Source of the DNA: a virus | DNA length: 33,071 bases | Direction: 5' to 3' (one strand) | IMG/VR virus record: IMGVR_UViG_3300044846_002275 | Span: 1 to 33,071 of that record | In this document: piece after piece, positions 7,864 to 14,589 of the stretch | How the letters are laid out: every line of letters begins with the position of its first letter | How positions within the stretch are numbered: the stretch's first letter is position 1 | Notes under the pieces: generated by a model | Told to the model about the DNA's origin: nothing | Seen by the model: only the letters and a program-made list of their open reading frames with translations | Database searches by the model: none | Made by a program: the position numbers and the translations under genes

Positions 7864-10203
7864 ATGGCTGACAGACATTGGGTAAACGGCGCCGGAACAT
7901 GGGACGCTGCGAACACGGCTAACTGGAGCGCCACAGCCGGTGGGGCAGGTGGGGCGTCAGCACCTACGGCGGCAGATAACGTATTTTTCAGCAGCACGTC
8001 CAATGCTGCAGCCGCAACGATCACGGTCGGGGCGACCGCTGCGTGTTTAAACTGGAATATCTCGACCCCGACTAACGGCATGCTCACGTTCAGTGCGACA
8101 AGCACGTCAGTTATCAACGTCAACGGCACGTTCAACAACACCGCTACAAATAACGTAACCGTGACAGGCAACGGGGTAGTGAACTTTAAAGGCGAGGGCA
8201 CGCTTCGGTTTGGCAGCGCAACCTACGGATCGACGACTTTCCGTATTGACACTACGGCAGGCACCAAGACGTACACCTTAGGTTCGACGCTTACCAGCAC
8301 ATCAACGGTAGTCAACGTCACGCGCGGACACCTAGACACTGCGGGGTACAACGTTTTGTTATCCGCGTTGCAAGCAGGGACAATAGCCGGTACAACATCT
8401 AGGCTTAGTCTCGGGGCTTCAACCCTCTCATGTGTTAGCCTGGTGGAGATGAACAACACGGGGGCGCTAACCGTTAACGCAGGAACCAGCCGAATAAATT
8501 TGACCAGCGCTAACGCAACGCTGAATAACGCAGGGTATACGCTCTACGATGTAAGCTTCACCGCCAAAGGCACAGGGCAGATTCAAATAAGAGGCGCCAG
8601 CGGCACATATAACTCATTGACGGTAGACAGCCCCTCCACCGCAGGTGTGATAACGTTGGTCACACAAAGTAATTCCACCGGCAACACGCTTACCCTAGGG
8701 ACGTCTAACACACCGGATAAGGCTATCGTAGTACGAGGCGATCTAGCCAAGCGCATCATGACGTTTACCACGGTGACAGCGCTATCGAATGTATCGTTTA
8801 GTGACATTGAGGCGCAAGGCGCCAGCGCGCCTTGGAGCGGAACCCGCCTTAGCGATTGCGGGGGGAACACTAACATCCTATTCGACACCGGCGTAACACG
8901 GTACTGGTACTCAGCGGGGCAGGCAGCCGCTACATGGCGGTCAGCCTCATGGTGCAACAACCCTGCCGACACTGTAGGTTCGCTGGCTAACGTCCCGCTT
9001 GCGCAGGATACGGTCGTGTTCAGGGACGTAGGGCTAAATTCAGGGGCGGTACTAACGTCGTCTTCTACGGATAGAATCGAGATAGGCACACTGGACTGCT
9101 CGCAGCGCACGTTGCCGATGAACCTAAATCGGCAGGGGGAAGTATCGCTGTACGGAGACATCATCTTGTCCCCTGCAGTTACATGGGGACTGCTGACGAA
9201 TACGCTACGACCAAGCGGCAAAGGAGCGATGAACATCACGTCCGCGGGCGTTTCGTTCTGGAGCGTCCAAACATATACGTCTAACCCGTCGGTGCTCAAG
9301 CTGGTTGACGATATGAAATGCACTAGCTCATTCGTGCAGCTTGGAGGGGGGACGGTTAATCTTAACGGCAGGGTGTTGACGTGTGCGACATTCGCCACGT
9401 CTACAGCCATCCCCCGCAGCGTTGACTTCACCGGCGGGGCAGTGGTGCGGGTAACAGGAACAAATACCACGGTGTACAACACCACAACGTCTACAGGGTT
9501 AACATACATTGGTGCGCCTAGAGTTGAGCTAATGGGGTCCCCGACTACGGGTACGAGGTCAGTCGTCACAGGTACGCCCACAGCGGCAGCGCAAGCGTCT
9601 TTTTACGTACTAGGCGGCACTGACACGGTTAACATATTCACTGCTGTACAGTCGTTGGATTTCACGGGCTTTAACGGAACCATTACGTCGAACAGATGGT
9701 CGATAGAGGGAGACCTCACCCTAAGCCCAACGGCAACGCTAACAACTACGGCGAACACGATTACGTTTGCGGGAAGCGGGGCAAGTACGCTCACGCTAAA
9801 TGGCGTAGATATGCCGAGGAAAATACTTAGCTACAGGGAAATAACCGTAACCGATTTAAACCCCACGTTTAAGGAAACTGTAACCCTGGAATCAGGAGGG
9901 TTAATACTCCAAGCAGGCGGTACGGCTACGTTTACGACGACGATCCAGACGCAAGGCAGTACGGTTAAGACAATGAAAAGTACAGACCCCGCAGTTAGGG
10001 CAAAACTGGTCATGTCGCCATGGACTCCGCATAACCTGTCACGCATTCAGTTTCAAGGGATTGAGGTAGACAAAAGTCAGGGCGCAACCTTCAACGCGTA
10101 CACAAATTCAGGAAACGCGCTATCCGCCCAGAACCAGAACCTTGGCAACAACATCGGGATTAACTTCATCCCTCCAGGCATGACTATGATGGGCTTTATG
10201 TAG
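7864..10203 (+). CDS. Large beta-helix-like fibre or tailspike protein, 779 aa
   Basis: The gene starts three bases after the tail fibre stop. The protein is Thr/Ser/Asn/Gly-rich with continuous short strands (for example VNVTRGHLDTAGYNVLLSAL) and is typical of a parallel beta-helix or stacked beta-solenoid. The N-terminus carries a module RHWVNGAGTWDAANTANWS followed by PTAADNVFF. A degenerate second copy occurs near residues 345-395 (RYWYSAGQAAATWRSASW then LAQDTVVF). I know this module from fibre-like proteins of many environmental phages. No depolymerase active site can be recognised by eye, so binding and polysaccharide cleavage both remain open. Confidence 0.7.
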   Translation: MADRHWVNGAGTWDAANTANWSATAGGAGGASAPTAADNVFFSSTSNAAAATITVGATAACLNWNISTPTNGMLTFSATSTSVINVNGTFNNTATNNVTVTGNGVVNFKGEGTLRFGSATYGSTTFRIDTTAGTKTYTLGSTLTSTSTVVNVTRGHLDTAGYNVLLSALQAGTIAGTTSRLSLGASTLSCVSLVEMNNTGALTVNAGTSRINLTSANATLNNAGYTLYDVSFTAKGTGQIQIRGASGTYNSLTVDSPSTAGVITLVTQSNSTGNTLTLGTSNTPDKAIVVRGDLAKRIMTFTTVTALSNVSFSDIEAQGASAPWSGTRLSDCGGNTNILFDTGVTRYWYSAGQAAATWRSASWCNNPADTVGSLANVPLAQDTVVFRDVGLNSGAVLTSSSTDRIEIGTLDCSQRTLPMNLNRQGEVSLYGDIILSPAVTWGLLTNTLRPSGKGAMNITSAGVSFWSVQTYTSNPSVLKLVDDMKCTSSFVQLGGGTVNLNGRVLTCATFATSTAIPRSVDFTGGAVVRVTGTNTTVYNTTTSTGLTYIGAPRVELMGSPTTGTRSVVTGTPTAAAQASFYVLGGTDTVNIFTAVQSLDFTGFNGTITSNRWSIEGDLTLSPTATLTTTANTITFAGSGASTLTLNGVDMPRKILSYREITVTDLNPTFKETVTLESGGLILQAGGTATFTTTIQTQGSTVKTMKSTDPAVRAKLVMSPWTPHNLSRIQFQGIEVDKSQGATFNAYTNSGNALSAQNQNLGNNIGINFIPPGMTMMGFM

Positions 10204-10221
10204 CACAAGTATCTCGCATTA

Positions 10222-10260
10222 CCCCCTAAGCAAATTAGTTTTAGCATCCCGCTAAAGGGG
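10222..10260 (+). other. Mutually exclusive hairpins in intergenic leader
   Basis: TTTAGC (10240-10245) and GCTAAA (10251-10256) form a perfect 6-bp stem with a five-base loop. The same GCTAAAGGGG (10251-10260) can instead pair in eight of ten positions with CCCCCTAAGC (10222-10231). No T-run follows. A TTGACC (10261-10266) sits directly after it but has no good -10 partner. Confidence 0.4.
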
Positions 10261-10293
10261 TTGACCTACCCATTAGGTTGTACGGAGCGGTAT

Positions 10294-10452
10294 ATGGACG
10301 CCAATAAGTATGCGTCAGTGAGCCTGCCAGAACACCATGCCCTTGTGCTTGGTGCGCTGGACGGTATCAAAGAAAGTCTAGCTAAACATTCCAAGGAAGA
10401 AGCAGTGATAAGGCTAACCTTTGAAGAGTTTCGTAAATGGGCGGAGAAGTAA
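10294..10452 (+). CDS. Hypothetical protein, 52 aa
   Basis: The start is ATG 10294 with GGAG at 10284-10287. An in-frame TTG at 10261 is rejected because it lacks a ribosome binding site. The protein is a small, soluble, mostly helical polypeptide with a Lys/Glu-rich C-terminus (EEFRKWAEK) and no cysteine or membrane segment. It stands alone between the large fibre and the holin candidate, separated from the latter by a 70-base AT-rich gap. It may be a regulator or an accessory of the lysis block, but there is no motif to support a function. Confidence 0.55.
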   Translation: MDANKYASVSLPEHHALVLGALDGIKESLAKHSKEEAVIRLTFEEFRKWAEK

Positions 10453-10492
10453 GGATTAAACATATTTAACAACAAGCTGTTACCGTTTGATG

Positions 10493-10498
10493 TATAAA
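10493..10498 (+). promoter_or_regulatory. Weak -10 candidate (TATAAA) in AT-rich gap
   Basis: TATAAA at 10493-10498 lies in an AT-rich stretch just before the holin candidate, but no convincing -35 is found at 16-18 bases. AGGGGGTG at 10512-10519 gives the next gene a strong ribosome binding site. Confidence 0.25.
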
Positions 10499-10522
10499 GT
10501 AAATATTTTTTAGGGGGTGTAA

Positions 10523-10897
10523 ATGACGAAAGATACACGTTCGTATGTCGCCGCATCTGTATTTATGGTGGCGACGCTAGGCATTGGGTACGTCTTAATG
10601 GTGTACGAAATTAATTCTACCAACCGTGACCTGGTGGTCTCACTCCTGGCGGTTGCCACATCCGGTGCAGGAATTGCGATTGGAAAATTGTTCGGCACGG
10701 CGACGGACGACCAAGTGGCGAAGTTGCAAAAAGCCTTTAACGAATTGGAGTTGAAGCATCAAACGCTGCAGCATGAGTACGGGGCGCTGGTACGAATGTT
10801 GGTAGACCGCCACATCATACAAGCACAAGGCTTCGAGAGAGCGGAGAACTGCCCGGCGGAGAACTGTCCCGCTAAGGCAAGAAACATTGACAAATAG
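10523..10897 (+). CDS. Putative holin, 124 aa
   Basis: Two hydrophobic segments at about residues 8-30 and 37-57 are separated by a short polar turn. They are followed by a coiled-coil-like cytoplasmic helix (residues 63-98) and a charged tail. This topology, and its place ahead of the endolysin and spanin genes, fits a class II holin or pinholin. With a SAR endolysin downstream, a membrane-depolarising pinholin would be enough to trigger lysis. The C-terminus carries a tandem AENCPAENCPA repeat encoded by two 15-bp units at 10841-10870. No sequence family is recognised, so another small membrane protein is possible. Confidence 0.65.
   Translation: MTKDTRSYVAASVFMVATLGIGYVLMVYEINSTNRDLVVSLLAVATSGAGIAIGKLFGTATDDQVAKLQKAFNELELKHQTLQHEYGALVRMLVDRHIIQAQGFERAENCPAENCPAKARNIDK
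10841..10870 (+). repeat. Tandem 15-bp repeat in holin candidate C-terminus
   Basis: Units 10841-10855 and 10856-10870 differ at two positions and encode AENCP twice. Confidence 0.85.
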
Positions 10898-10925
10898 AAC
10901 TTTACGTATTACGTTTACGATATCT

Positions 10926-10965
10926 AAGTTGTGCAGCCAATCGGCTGTGCCTTTAGGTGCAACTT
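10926..10965 (+). other. Structured 5' leader of the S74 fibre gene
   Basis: CAGCC (10934-10938) and GGCTG (10943-10947) form a stem around AATC. AAGTTG (10926-10931) and CAACTT (10960-10965) can close an outer stem ending just before the AAAAAGGA ribosome binding site. There is no T-run, so a translation or mRNA-stability role is more likely than termination. A perfect -35 hexamer TTGACA (10887-10892) lies upstream, but its -10 partner is poor. Confidence 0.45.
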
Positions 10966-10979
10966 AAAAAGGAAATACC

Positions 10980-11921
10980 ATGAGCTTCGTTAGCTGCAAT
11001 CAATTCAACACGGCGGTTGCCGCCAAGCAAGACAAACTTTTAGACTGCGCAGGCGCACCGCTTGCAGGCAACGTACCTACGTGTACGCAGATGGCTACTG
11101 CCATTGCAGCCGCAACCCCTGCAGCGACTACCGCTACCGCAGGGGTTATCACGTTAGCCACGCCCCTGGAAACGGTAGAAGGCAAAGTAACCGACAAAGC
11201 TGTCACACCCGAGGATATGGCCTACGCGTTGCAAGGCGCGGTGGAATCCTATCCTATTTATGTGCGCAGTAAAGGCGAGACGCTCAACCCCCTTCCTGGC
11301 GAGGACCGAGGGCTTGCCGTGCTGGGGCGGTTTGAAGGGGTCGCAGCCGCGCAGAGCCCTGCGCAGGTTCAAGGCATCGGCGTGTGCGGATATGTGGACC
11401 CGAAAGCGGACACCCCCGCGGATAAATGGTCAGCAGGGGTTTCAGGCTTTAACATCAGCCGTGGTGCAGGGAACAAAATCGGTATGTATGGCTTTAGCAT
11501 GGAAGCGGGAGGCGCGGTCAACTACGGCGTATTTGGGTCGGCAGGCAACGCAGCGGTAAACTGGGCGGGGTTCTTTAACGGCAACGTTAACGTAGTCGGT
11601 ACAGTTTCGCAAGGCTCGGACGCACGAGTCAAGCAGAACGTTGCAACTATTGACGCTGTTAAAGCCTTGGCGTTTCGTAATGGTTTGCGGTGGGTAACAT
11701 ACAAAAAAGTAATTCCTGTCATGGGGCAAAGCGGTATCGTGAGTCTCGACACCGGATACGAAGCGGGACTGATTGCGCAAGAAGTCCAGGCGTTAACGGA
11801 GGAAATCGGCGCATTCCAATTTGTAGTTAAAACCCAAAACCCCGATATGTTGGGGCTGGACTATAACTCGATTAACGCAATCGTAATGGCGGCAGAGCAA
11901 GCCTTGCTCGGTCAACCGTAA
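10980..11921 (+). CDS. Tail fibre with S74 intramolecular chaperone, 313 aa
   Basis: The N-terminal 90 residues carry a repeat-like segment common in tail fibres (ATTATAGVITLATPLETVEG.. leading to AVTPEDMAYAL). A beta-rich shaft follows (about 95-210). The C-terminal 100 residues fit the peptidase S74/endosialidase chaperone: SDARVKQNV starting at Ser213, GLIAQEVQAL near residue 265, and a final LGLDYNSINAIVMAAEQ helix. In this family the chaperone trimerises, folds the shaft and cuts itself off just before the Ser of the Ser-Asp pair. The gene is placed inside the lysis block, between holin and endolysin, which is a less usual spot for a fibre. Confidence 0.85.
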   Translation: MSFVSCNQFNTAVAAKQDKLLDCAGAPLAGNVPTCTQMATAIAAATPAATTATAGVITLATPLETVEGKVTDKAVTPEDMAYALQGAVESYPIYVRSKGETLNPLPGEDRGLAVLGRFEGVAAAQSPAQVQGIGVCGYVDPKADTPADKWSAGVSGFNISRGAGNKIGMYGFSMEAGGAVNYGVFGSAGNAAVNWAGFFNGNVNVVGTVSQGSDARVKQNVATIDAVKALAFRNGLRWVTYKKVIPVMGQSGIVSLDTGYEAGLIAQEVQALTEEIGAFQFVVKTQNPDMLGLDYNSINAIVMAAEQALLGQP

Positions 11922-11954
11922 CACAGACCATCGGTGTAGCTTTAGGGAAACCAT

Positions 11955-12464
11955 ATGACCCAAAAACCAAAACGTGTCGCCATAGCGGCGTTAACACTTT
12001 CAGCTGCAGGGTTCGTGGCACTCGTGGGGCACGAAGGCTACACCGATAAGGCGGTTGTCCCAGTCGTGGGCGACCGCCCTACCTACGGGTACGGCAGCAC
12101 CTTTAAGGAGGACGGCAGTCCCGTTAAGATCGGCGACACGATTACACCACCAGCGGCGTTGCGTGTTGCGTTGCACCACATCGCCAAAGACGAGTTGAAA
12201 CTACATCAATGCGTTAACGCTGAATTACATCCTGTAGAGTATGACCTAATGGTTAACTTTGCGTACCAGTACGGCGTGACAACGCTATGCAAATCCAACA
12301 TGGTGAAGCACGCCAACAAAGGGGACTACACCGCGTCTTGTAAGGCGTATCTCGACTATAAATTTGTAGCGGGTTACGATTGTTCCACGCCAGGCAACCG
12401 TCGTTGCTCGGGGGTATGGAAGCGCAGCCTTGAACGTCACGACACCTGTATGAGTTTGCAATGA
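11955..12464 (+). CDS. SAR endolysin, GH24 lysozyme, 169 aa
   Basis: The protein cleaves peptidoglycan in the T4-lysozyme fold. Residues 8-24 form a weakly hydrophobic Ala/Gly/Leu segment without a signal-peptidase site, typical of a signal-arrest-release domain that tethers the enzyme until the membrane is depolarised. The catalytic Glu is E27 in GHEGY. The residue where canonical members carry the catalytic Asp (E-x8-D) is Pro36. The spacing is shifted instead to Asp40 and Thr43 in GDRPTYGYGS, a variant I know from other GH24 phage lysozymes. Six cysteines in the C-terminal two thirds could form periplasmic disulfides. The stop overlaps the Rz start (ATGA). Confidence 0.88.
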   Translation: MTQKPKRVAIAALTLSAAGFVALVGHEGYTDKAVVPVVGDRPTYGYGSTFKEDGSPVKIGDTITPPAALRVALHHIAKDELKLHQCVNAELHPVEYDLMVNFAYQYGVTTLCKSNMVKHANKGDYTASCKAYLDYKFVAGYDCSTPGNRRCSGVWKRSLERHDTCMSLQ

Positions 12465-12892
12465 CACTACCATTGAACCTAGCCGTTTCAGCGGCTATCG
12501 CACTGACTGCGCTGTTCGGGTACCAGACATACCGCGTCAGTGACCTGAAGCAACAAGTAGCCGCAAGTGAACGCAAAGCCGCAGGGCTTGAGGCGCACTT
12601 AGCCGAAACCCTTAAACAGCAAAAGGTAAAAGATGAAGCCCTCCAAGAATCTAACAAACGCGCAACGGCTAATGCTGCTGCTTCTGACGCCGCTCGCACT
12701 GAGCTTGAGCGGTTGCGCCGGACCATCGCAGCAAACCGTAATCGTCAACCCGATAGCGCCGCCTCCGTTAAGCACATCGACGCCCTCTCAACCGTACTCG
12801 CTGACTGTGCAGCAGAATATGAAAAAGTGGGGCAACGTGCTGACGGACATCTCAACGACGCGTTAACACTGCACCAAGCGTGGCCTCGTTGA
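12461..12892 (+). CDS. Rz: Rz-like i-spanin, 143 aa
   Basis: A short N-terminal membrane anchor (about residues 5-21) is followed by a long Ala/Glu/Lys/Gln-rich coiled coil (residues 27-95) and a small periplasmic end. This is the architecture of the inner-membrane spanin, which pairs with the Rz1 lipoprotein to fuse inner and outer membranes at the last step of lysis. The start overlaps the endolysin stop by four bases and depends on coupling, since the ribosome binding site is weak. A complete Rz1 frame lies inside this gene. Sequence conservation is low in this family, so the call rests on topology, position and the embedded partner. Confidence 0.88.
   Translation: MTLPLNLAVSAAIALTALFGYQTYRVSDLKQQVAASERKAAGLEAHLAETLKQQKVKDEALQESNKRATANAAASDAARTELERLRRTIAANRNRQPDSAASVKHIDALSTVLADCAAEYEKVGQRADGHLNDALTLHQAWPR
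12633..12866 (+). CDS. Rz1: Rz1-like o-spanin lipoprotein, 77 aa, embedded in Rz
   Basis: This ORF lies entirely within Rz in another reading frame, as in lambda. The N-terminus is a lipoprotein signal peptide: basic residues, a Leu-rich core, and a lipobox LSGC at residues 25-28, with Cys28 as the acylated residue. The mature part is about 50 residues with a Pro-rich stretch (NPIAPPPLSTSTPSQP), as expected of an outer-membrane o-spanin. The start ATG at 12633 has an AAGG upstream. The lipobox, Pro-rich tail and nested position together make this one of the surest calls in the window. Confidence 0.92.
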   Translation: MKPSKNLTNAQRLMLLLLTPLALSLSGCAGPSQQTVIVNPIAPPPLSTSTPSQPYSLTVQQNMKKWGNVLTDISTTR

Positions 12893-12917
12893 CTGTACGC
12901 CCTAGAGAGAATACAAT
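12889..12917 (+). promoter_or_regulatory. Sigma70-like promoter (TTGACT-N17-TACAAT)
   Basis: TTGACT at 12889-12894 and TACAAT at 12912-12917 have exactly 17 bases between them, five of six matches in each box. The -35 overlaps the Rz stop codon. This is the best promoter in the window and would start transcription just before the 120-aa gene at 12937. Confidence 0.65.
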
Positions 12918-12936
12918 TTGTAAAACCGGAGAAGCC

Positions 12937-13299
12937 ATGCAGTTAATAGCGCCAGATCAGAAGGTATCAGAACCGTTCGTTGTCCCTAAGGGCGGCGAAG
13001 TCACGGTTGTGGCTGACGGCTTGCAAGGAGCAGACCGCGTAGCGTTTTACGTGGTGAGCACTACATCCTCAACGGCGTCGAATGATCCTTGTTGTCCTGG
13101 GGTGGTTGCCTTGCCTGAAGTCAAATCCCGTGTGCCCCTTAAACGTGAGTGCAATTGCGTCAAGCAACTGGTAGAGCTGACGGCGGACGACCCATGGGCA
13201 GTCATTAACACTCCTCAAATGGTGCAACTGCAGGCTGAAGTTTATGCAACGGACGACGCAGTTATCGAAGTCACCTATTTTGAAACTCTAAGCATTTAA
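12937..13299 (+). CDS. Small virion candidate, 120 aa (paralog of next gene)
   Basis: The start is ATG 12937 with CCGGAGAAG upstream. The longer frame from 12880 would place the promoter inside the gene and is rejected. The protein is beta-rich: an N-terminal LIAPDQKVSEPFVVPKGGEV, a conserved PCC pair near residue 50, then a second beta segment with DDPWAVINTPQMVQLQAEV. The same layout and several identical positions occur in the next gene, so the two are tandem paralogs. A capsid decoration or head-fibre base role is plausible from their location before scaffold and capsid genes, but unproven. Confidence 0.65.
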   Translation: MQLIAPDQKVSEPFVVPKGGEVTVVADGLQGADRVAFYVVSTTSSTASNDPCCPGVVALPEVKSRVPLKRECNCVKQLVELTADDPWAVINTPQMVQLQAEVYATDDAVIEVTYFETLSI

Positions 13300-13311
13300 C
13301 GGGATTGCCAG

Positions 13312-13947
13312 ATGGAAATCATTAAACCCAATCAAACCGCCTCAGCTGTCCTGACAATCCCGCTAGGCAAACAGCTCACGCTAGTGGCGCAAGGGCTAGG
13401 CGAAGGGGACGCAGCCTATGTAGAGCTTGTCACCCTGAGTAGCCAAGCTGAATTTACGGGCAACCCTTGTTGCGACACCACTACAGGGCTAGAGGTAGTA
13501 GCGTCAACACGGCTACGCTGCCCTAACGGCGCACCCGTTAGGATGACGCAAGATTCGCCTTACGTGGTACTAGACGCCCCCCAAAATGTAGCTTTGCGAG
13601 TTGTCATAGAAGCTGACACCAGCGCAGCCGTATCAGTTACAAAACACGAAACGGATAGCAGCGGTTGTATGGCGTGCACATGCCCGACTGAAACGTTGCC
13701 GCCAGAACCTGTCGTTACGTATTGCCCAAGTCAACCGCTATCCTGCGACGGTTCCGTACCAGGGTACGGCTTTCACCAAGCTGACCCGCCAGACCCTGAG
13801 GCTACAGTGGTGATGGATTCTTGCGATGGCAGCGTTGACCCGATTTTCATTTACCCAACCGCAGGCACGGGGCACACGATTCGCGTAACTGATTGCACCG
13901 GCGCGTTAATCGGCTATGCCGCCAACCGTTCAGATTGCGCCGCCTAA
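13312..13947 (+). CDS. Cysteine-rich virion candidate, 211 aa (paralog of previous gene)
   Basis: The first 115 residues match the previous protein in layout (start MEIIKPNQ.., strand TIPLGKQLTLVAQGL, NPCC pair, then DSPYVVLDAPQNVALRVVIEAD). The C-terminal extension of about 95 residues is new: a CMACTC cluster, a Pro-rich hinge, CPSQPLSCDGS, and a final small beta domain ending in two cysteines. It has 12 cysteines in total by eye. The ribosome binding site is poor (GGGATTGCC), which suggests coupling or lower expression than its neighbour. Probably a virion surface or fibre-base protein; no enzyme motif. Confidence 0.65.
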   Translation: MEIIKPNQTASAVLTIPLGKQLTLVAQGLGEGDAAYVELVTLSSQAEFTGNPCCDTTTGLEVVASTRLRCPNGAPVRMTQDSPYVVLDAPQNVALRVVIEADTSAAVSVTKHETDSSGCMACTCPTETLPPEPVVTYCPSQPLSCDGSVPGYGFHQADPPDPEATVVMDSCDGSVDPIFIYPTAGTGHTIRVTDCTGALIGYAANRSDCAA

Positions 13948-13960
13948 ATAAGGAGCCATA

Positions 13961-14125
13961 ATGGCGATGACTAAGAAGCCCCAAAAGAAGATGATCTCCG
14001 AAGGTAAAGAGAAGTACGCTAGCAAAGCTGCGATGGACAAGCACGAAAAAGGCGAAGGCAAGAAGGCTGAAGCTATGGAGCGGTTCAAGGCGAAGATTGC
14101 AGCTGCAGCCAAGAAACGCAAGTAG
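13961..14125 (+). CDS. Lysine-rich small basic protein, 54 aa
   Basis: ATG 13961 follows an excellent AAGGAG (13950-13955) and the ORF runs 54 codons to TAG at 14123-14125. About a third of residues are Lys, with KKPQKKM near the start and AKKRK at the end. The middle reads EKYASKAAMDKHEKGEGKKA, a pattern I have seen in small basic proteins of other tailed phages. It could bind DNA or RNA, or neutralise packaged DNA. It lies two genes before the scaffold candidate. There is no stretch of hydrophobic residues, so it is unlikely to be a membrane protein. Confidence 0.75.
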   Translation: MAMTKKPQKKMISEGKEKYASKAAMDKHEKGEGKKAEAMERFKAKIAAAAKKRK

Positions 14126-14162
14126 TACAATCCGTTATCCCTACAAACCGAGAGGTTATAAA

Positions 14163-14324
14163 ATGTTTACGATTCCTAAATTCCCTACCAACGGCGGACC
14201 TAACAGCAAGCCGGTAAAGATGAACGCAGGCGCAGTAAAGATGCCTGCGCAGTCAGCCGCACCTAGTCCGAAGATTAGCAAACCGAAAGGGTGTGCTACG
14301 TGCCCAGGCTCAGGCAGAAAGTAA
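14163..14324 (+). CDS. Small hypothetical protein, 53 aa, with CxxC
   Basis: The start is ATG 14163 with GAGAGG upstream (14149-14154); an in-frame TTG at 14097 overlaps the previous gene and is rejected. The sequence is rich in Pro, Lys, Ser and Asn, with little predicted structure, and ends in KGCATCPGSGRK. The CxxC with adjacent Gly/Pro could bind zinc or form a disulfide, but a single CxxC is not decisive. A TACAAT at 14126-14131 just upstream could be a -10 box, without a convincing -35. Confidence 0.6.
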   Translation: MFTIPKFPTNGGPNSKPVKMNAGAVKMPAQSAAPSPKISKPKGCATCPGSGRK

Positions 14325-14327
14325 ACG

Positions 14328-14588
14328 ATGAAAGCTAAAGAAGCCGAGCTTTTGTTGAAGCAAGAGGTTGCGTCTAGGTCTCCCCTAGGTGTGGCGTTGC
14401 TTACTCTGCTGGAGGATGCCGAGTTGCAGAACTATCGGCAATCTTCCCGCACGGCAGACCCCTATGTTACGGCTCGTGTGTGCGGCCGTGGTGAAGGCAT
14501 TAACTCAATCATTCAACGTATCGCGCCCGTGGAATCTCCCGCCCTAAATGGCCGTGAGTTAGCCCCACCGGTCGCAGGAGAAATCTAA
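14328..14588 (+). CDS. Hypothetical protein, 86 aa
   Basis: The gene starts three bases after the previous stop and its own stop is one base before the scaffold start. The N-terminal 45 residues are a helical Leu/Glu/Lys/Ala region (KEAELLLKQEVASR..LGVALLTLLEDAELQ). The rest is a basic, Pro-containing tail. No family is recognised. Its tight placement ahead of the scaffold suggests a capsid-assembly or head-completion accessory. There is one cysteine, in a VCGRGEG segment. Confidence 0.6.
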   Translation: MKAKEAELLLKQEVASRSPLGVALLTLLEDAELQNYRQSSRTADPYVTARVCGRGEGINSIIQRIAPVESPALNGRELAPPVAGEI

Positions 14589-14589
14589 T

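Noticed and set aside
8583-9581. 332-aa ORF on the minus strand under the large fibre gene
   Set aside because: It is antisense to a clear fibre gene, has no ribosome binding site or neighbours on that strand, and its Val/Pro/Thr/Ser composition is the mirror of the Thr/Asn/Gly-rich fibre codons.
10980-11921. Diversity-generating retroelement target
   Set aside because: No reverse transcriptase or template repeat is in the window, and the C-terminus is an S74 chaperone rather than a C-type lectin variable domain.
12880-12936. N-terminal extension of the 120-aa protein from ATG 12880
   Set aside because: It would overlap Rz and contain both promoter boxes; ATG 12937 has the ribosome binding site and aligns with the paralog's start.
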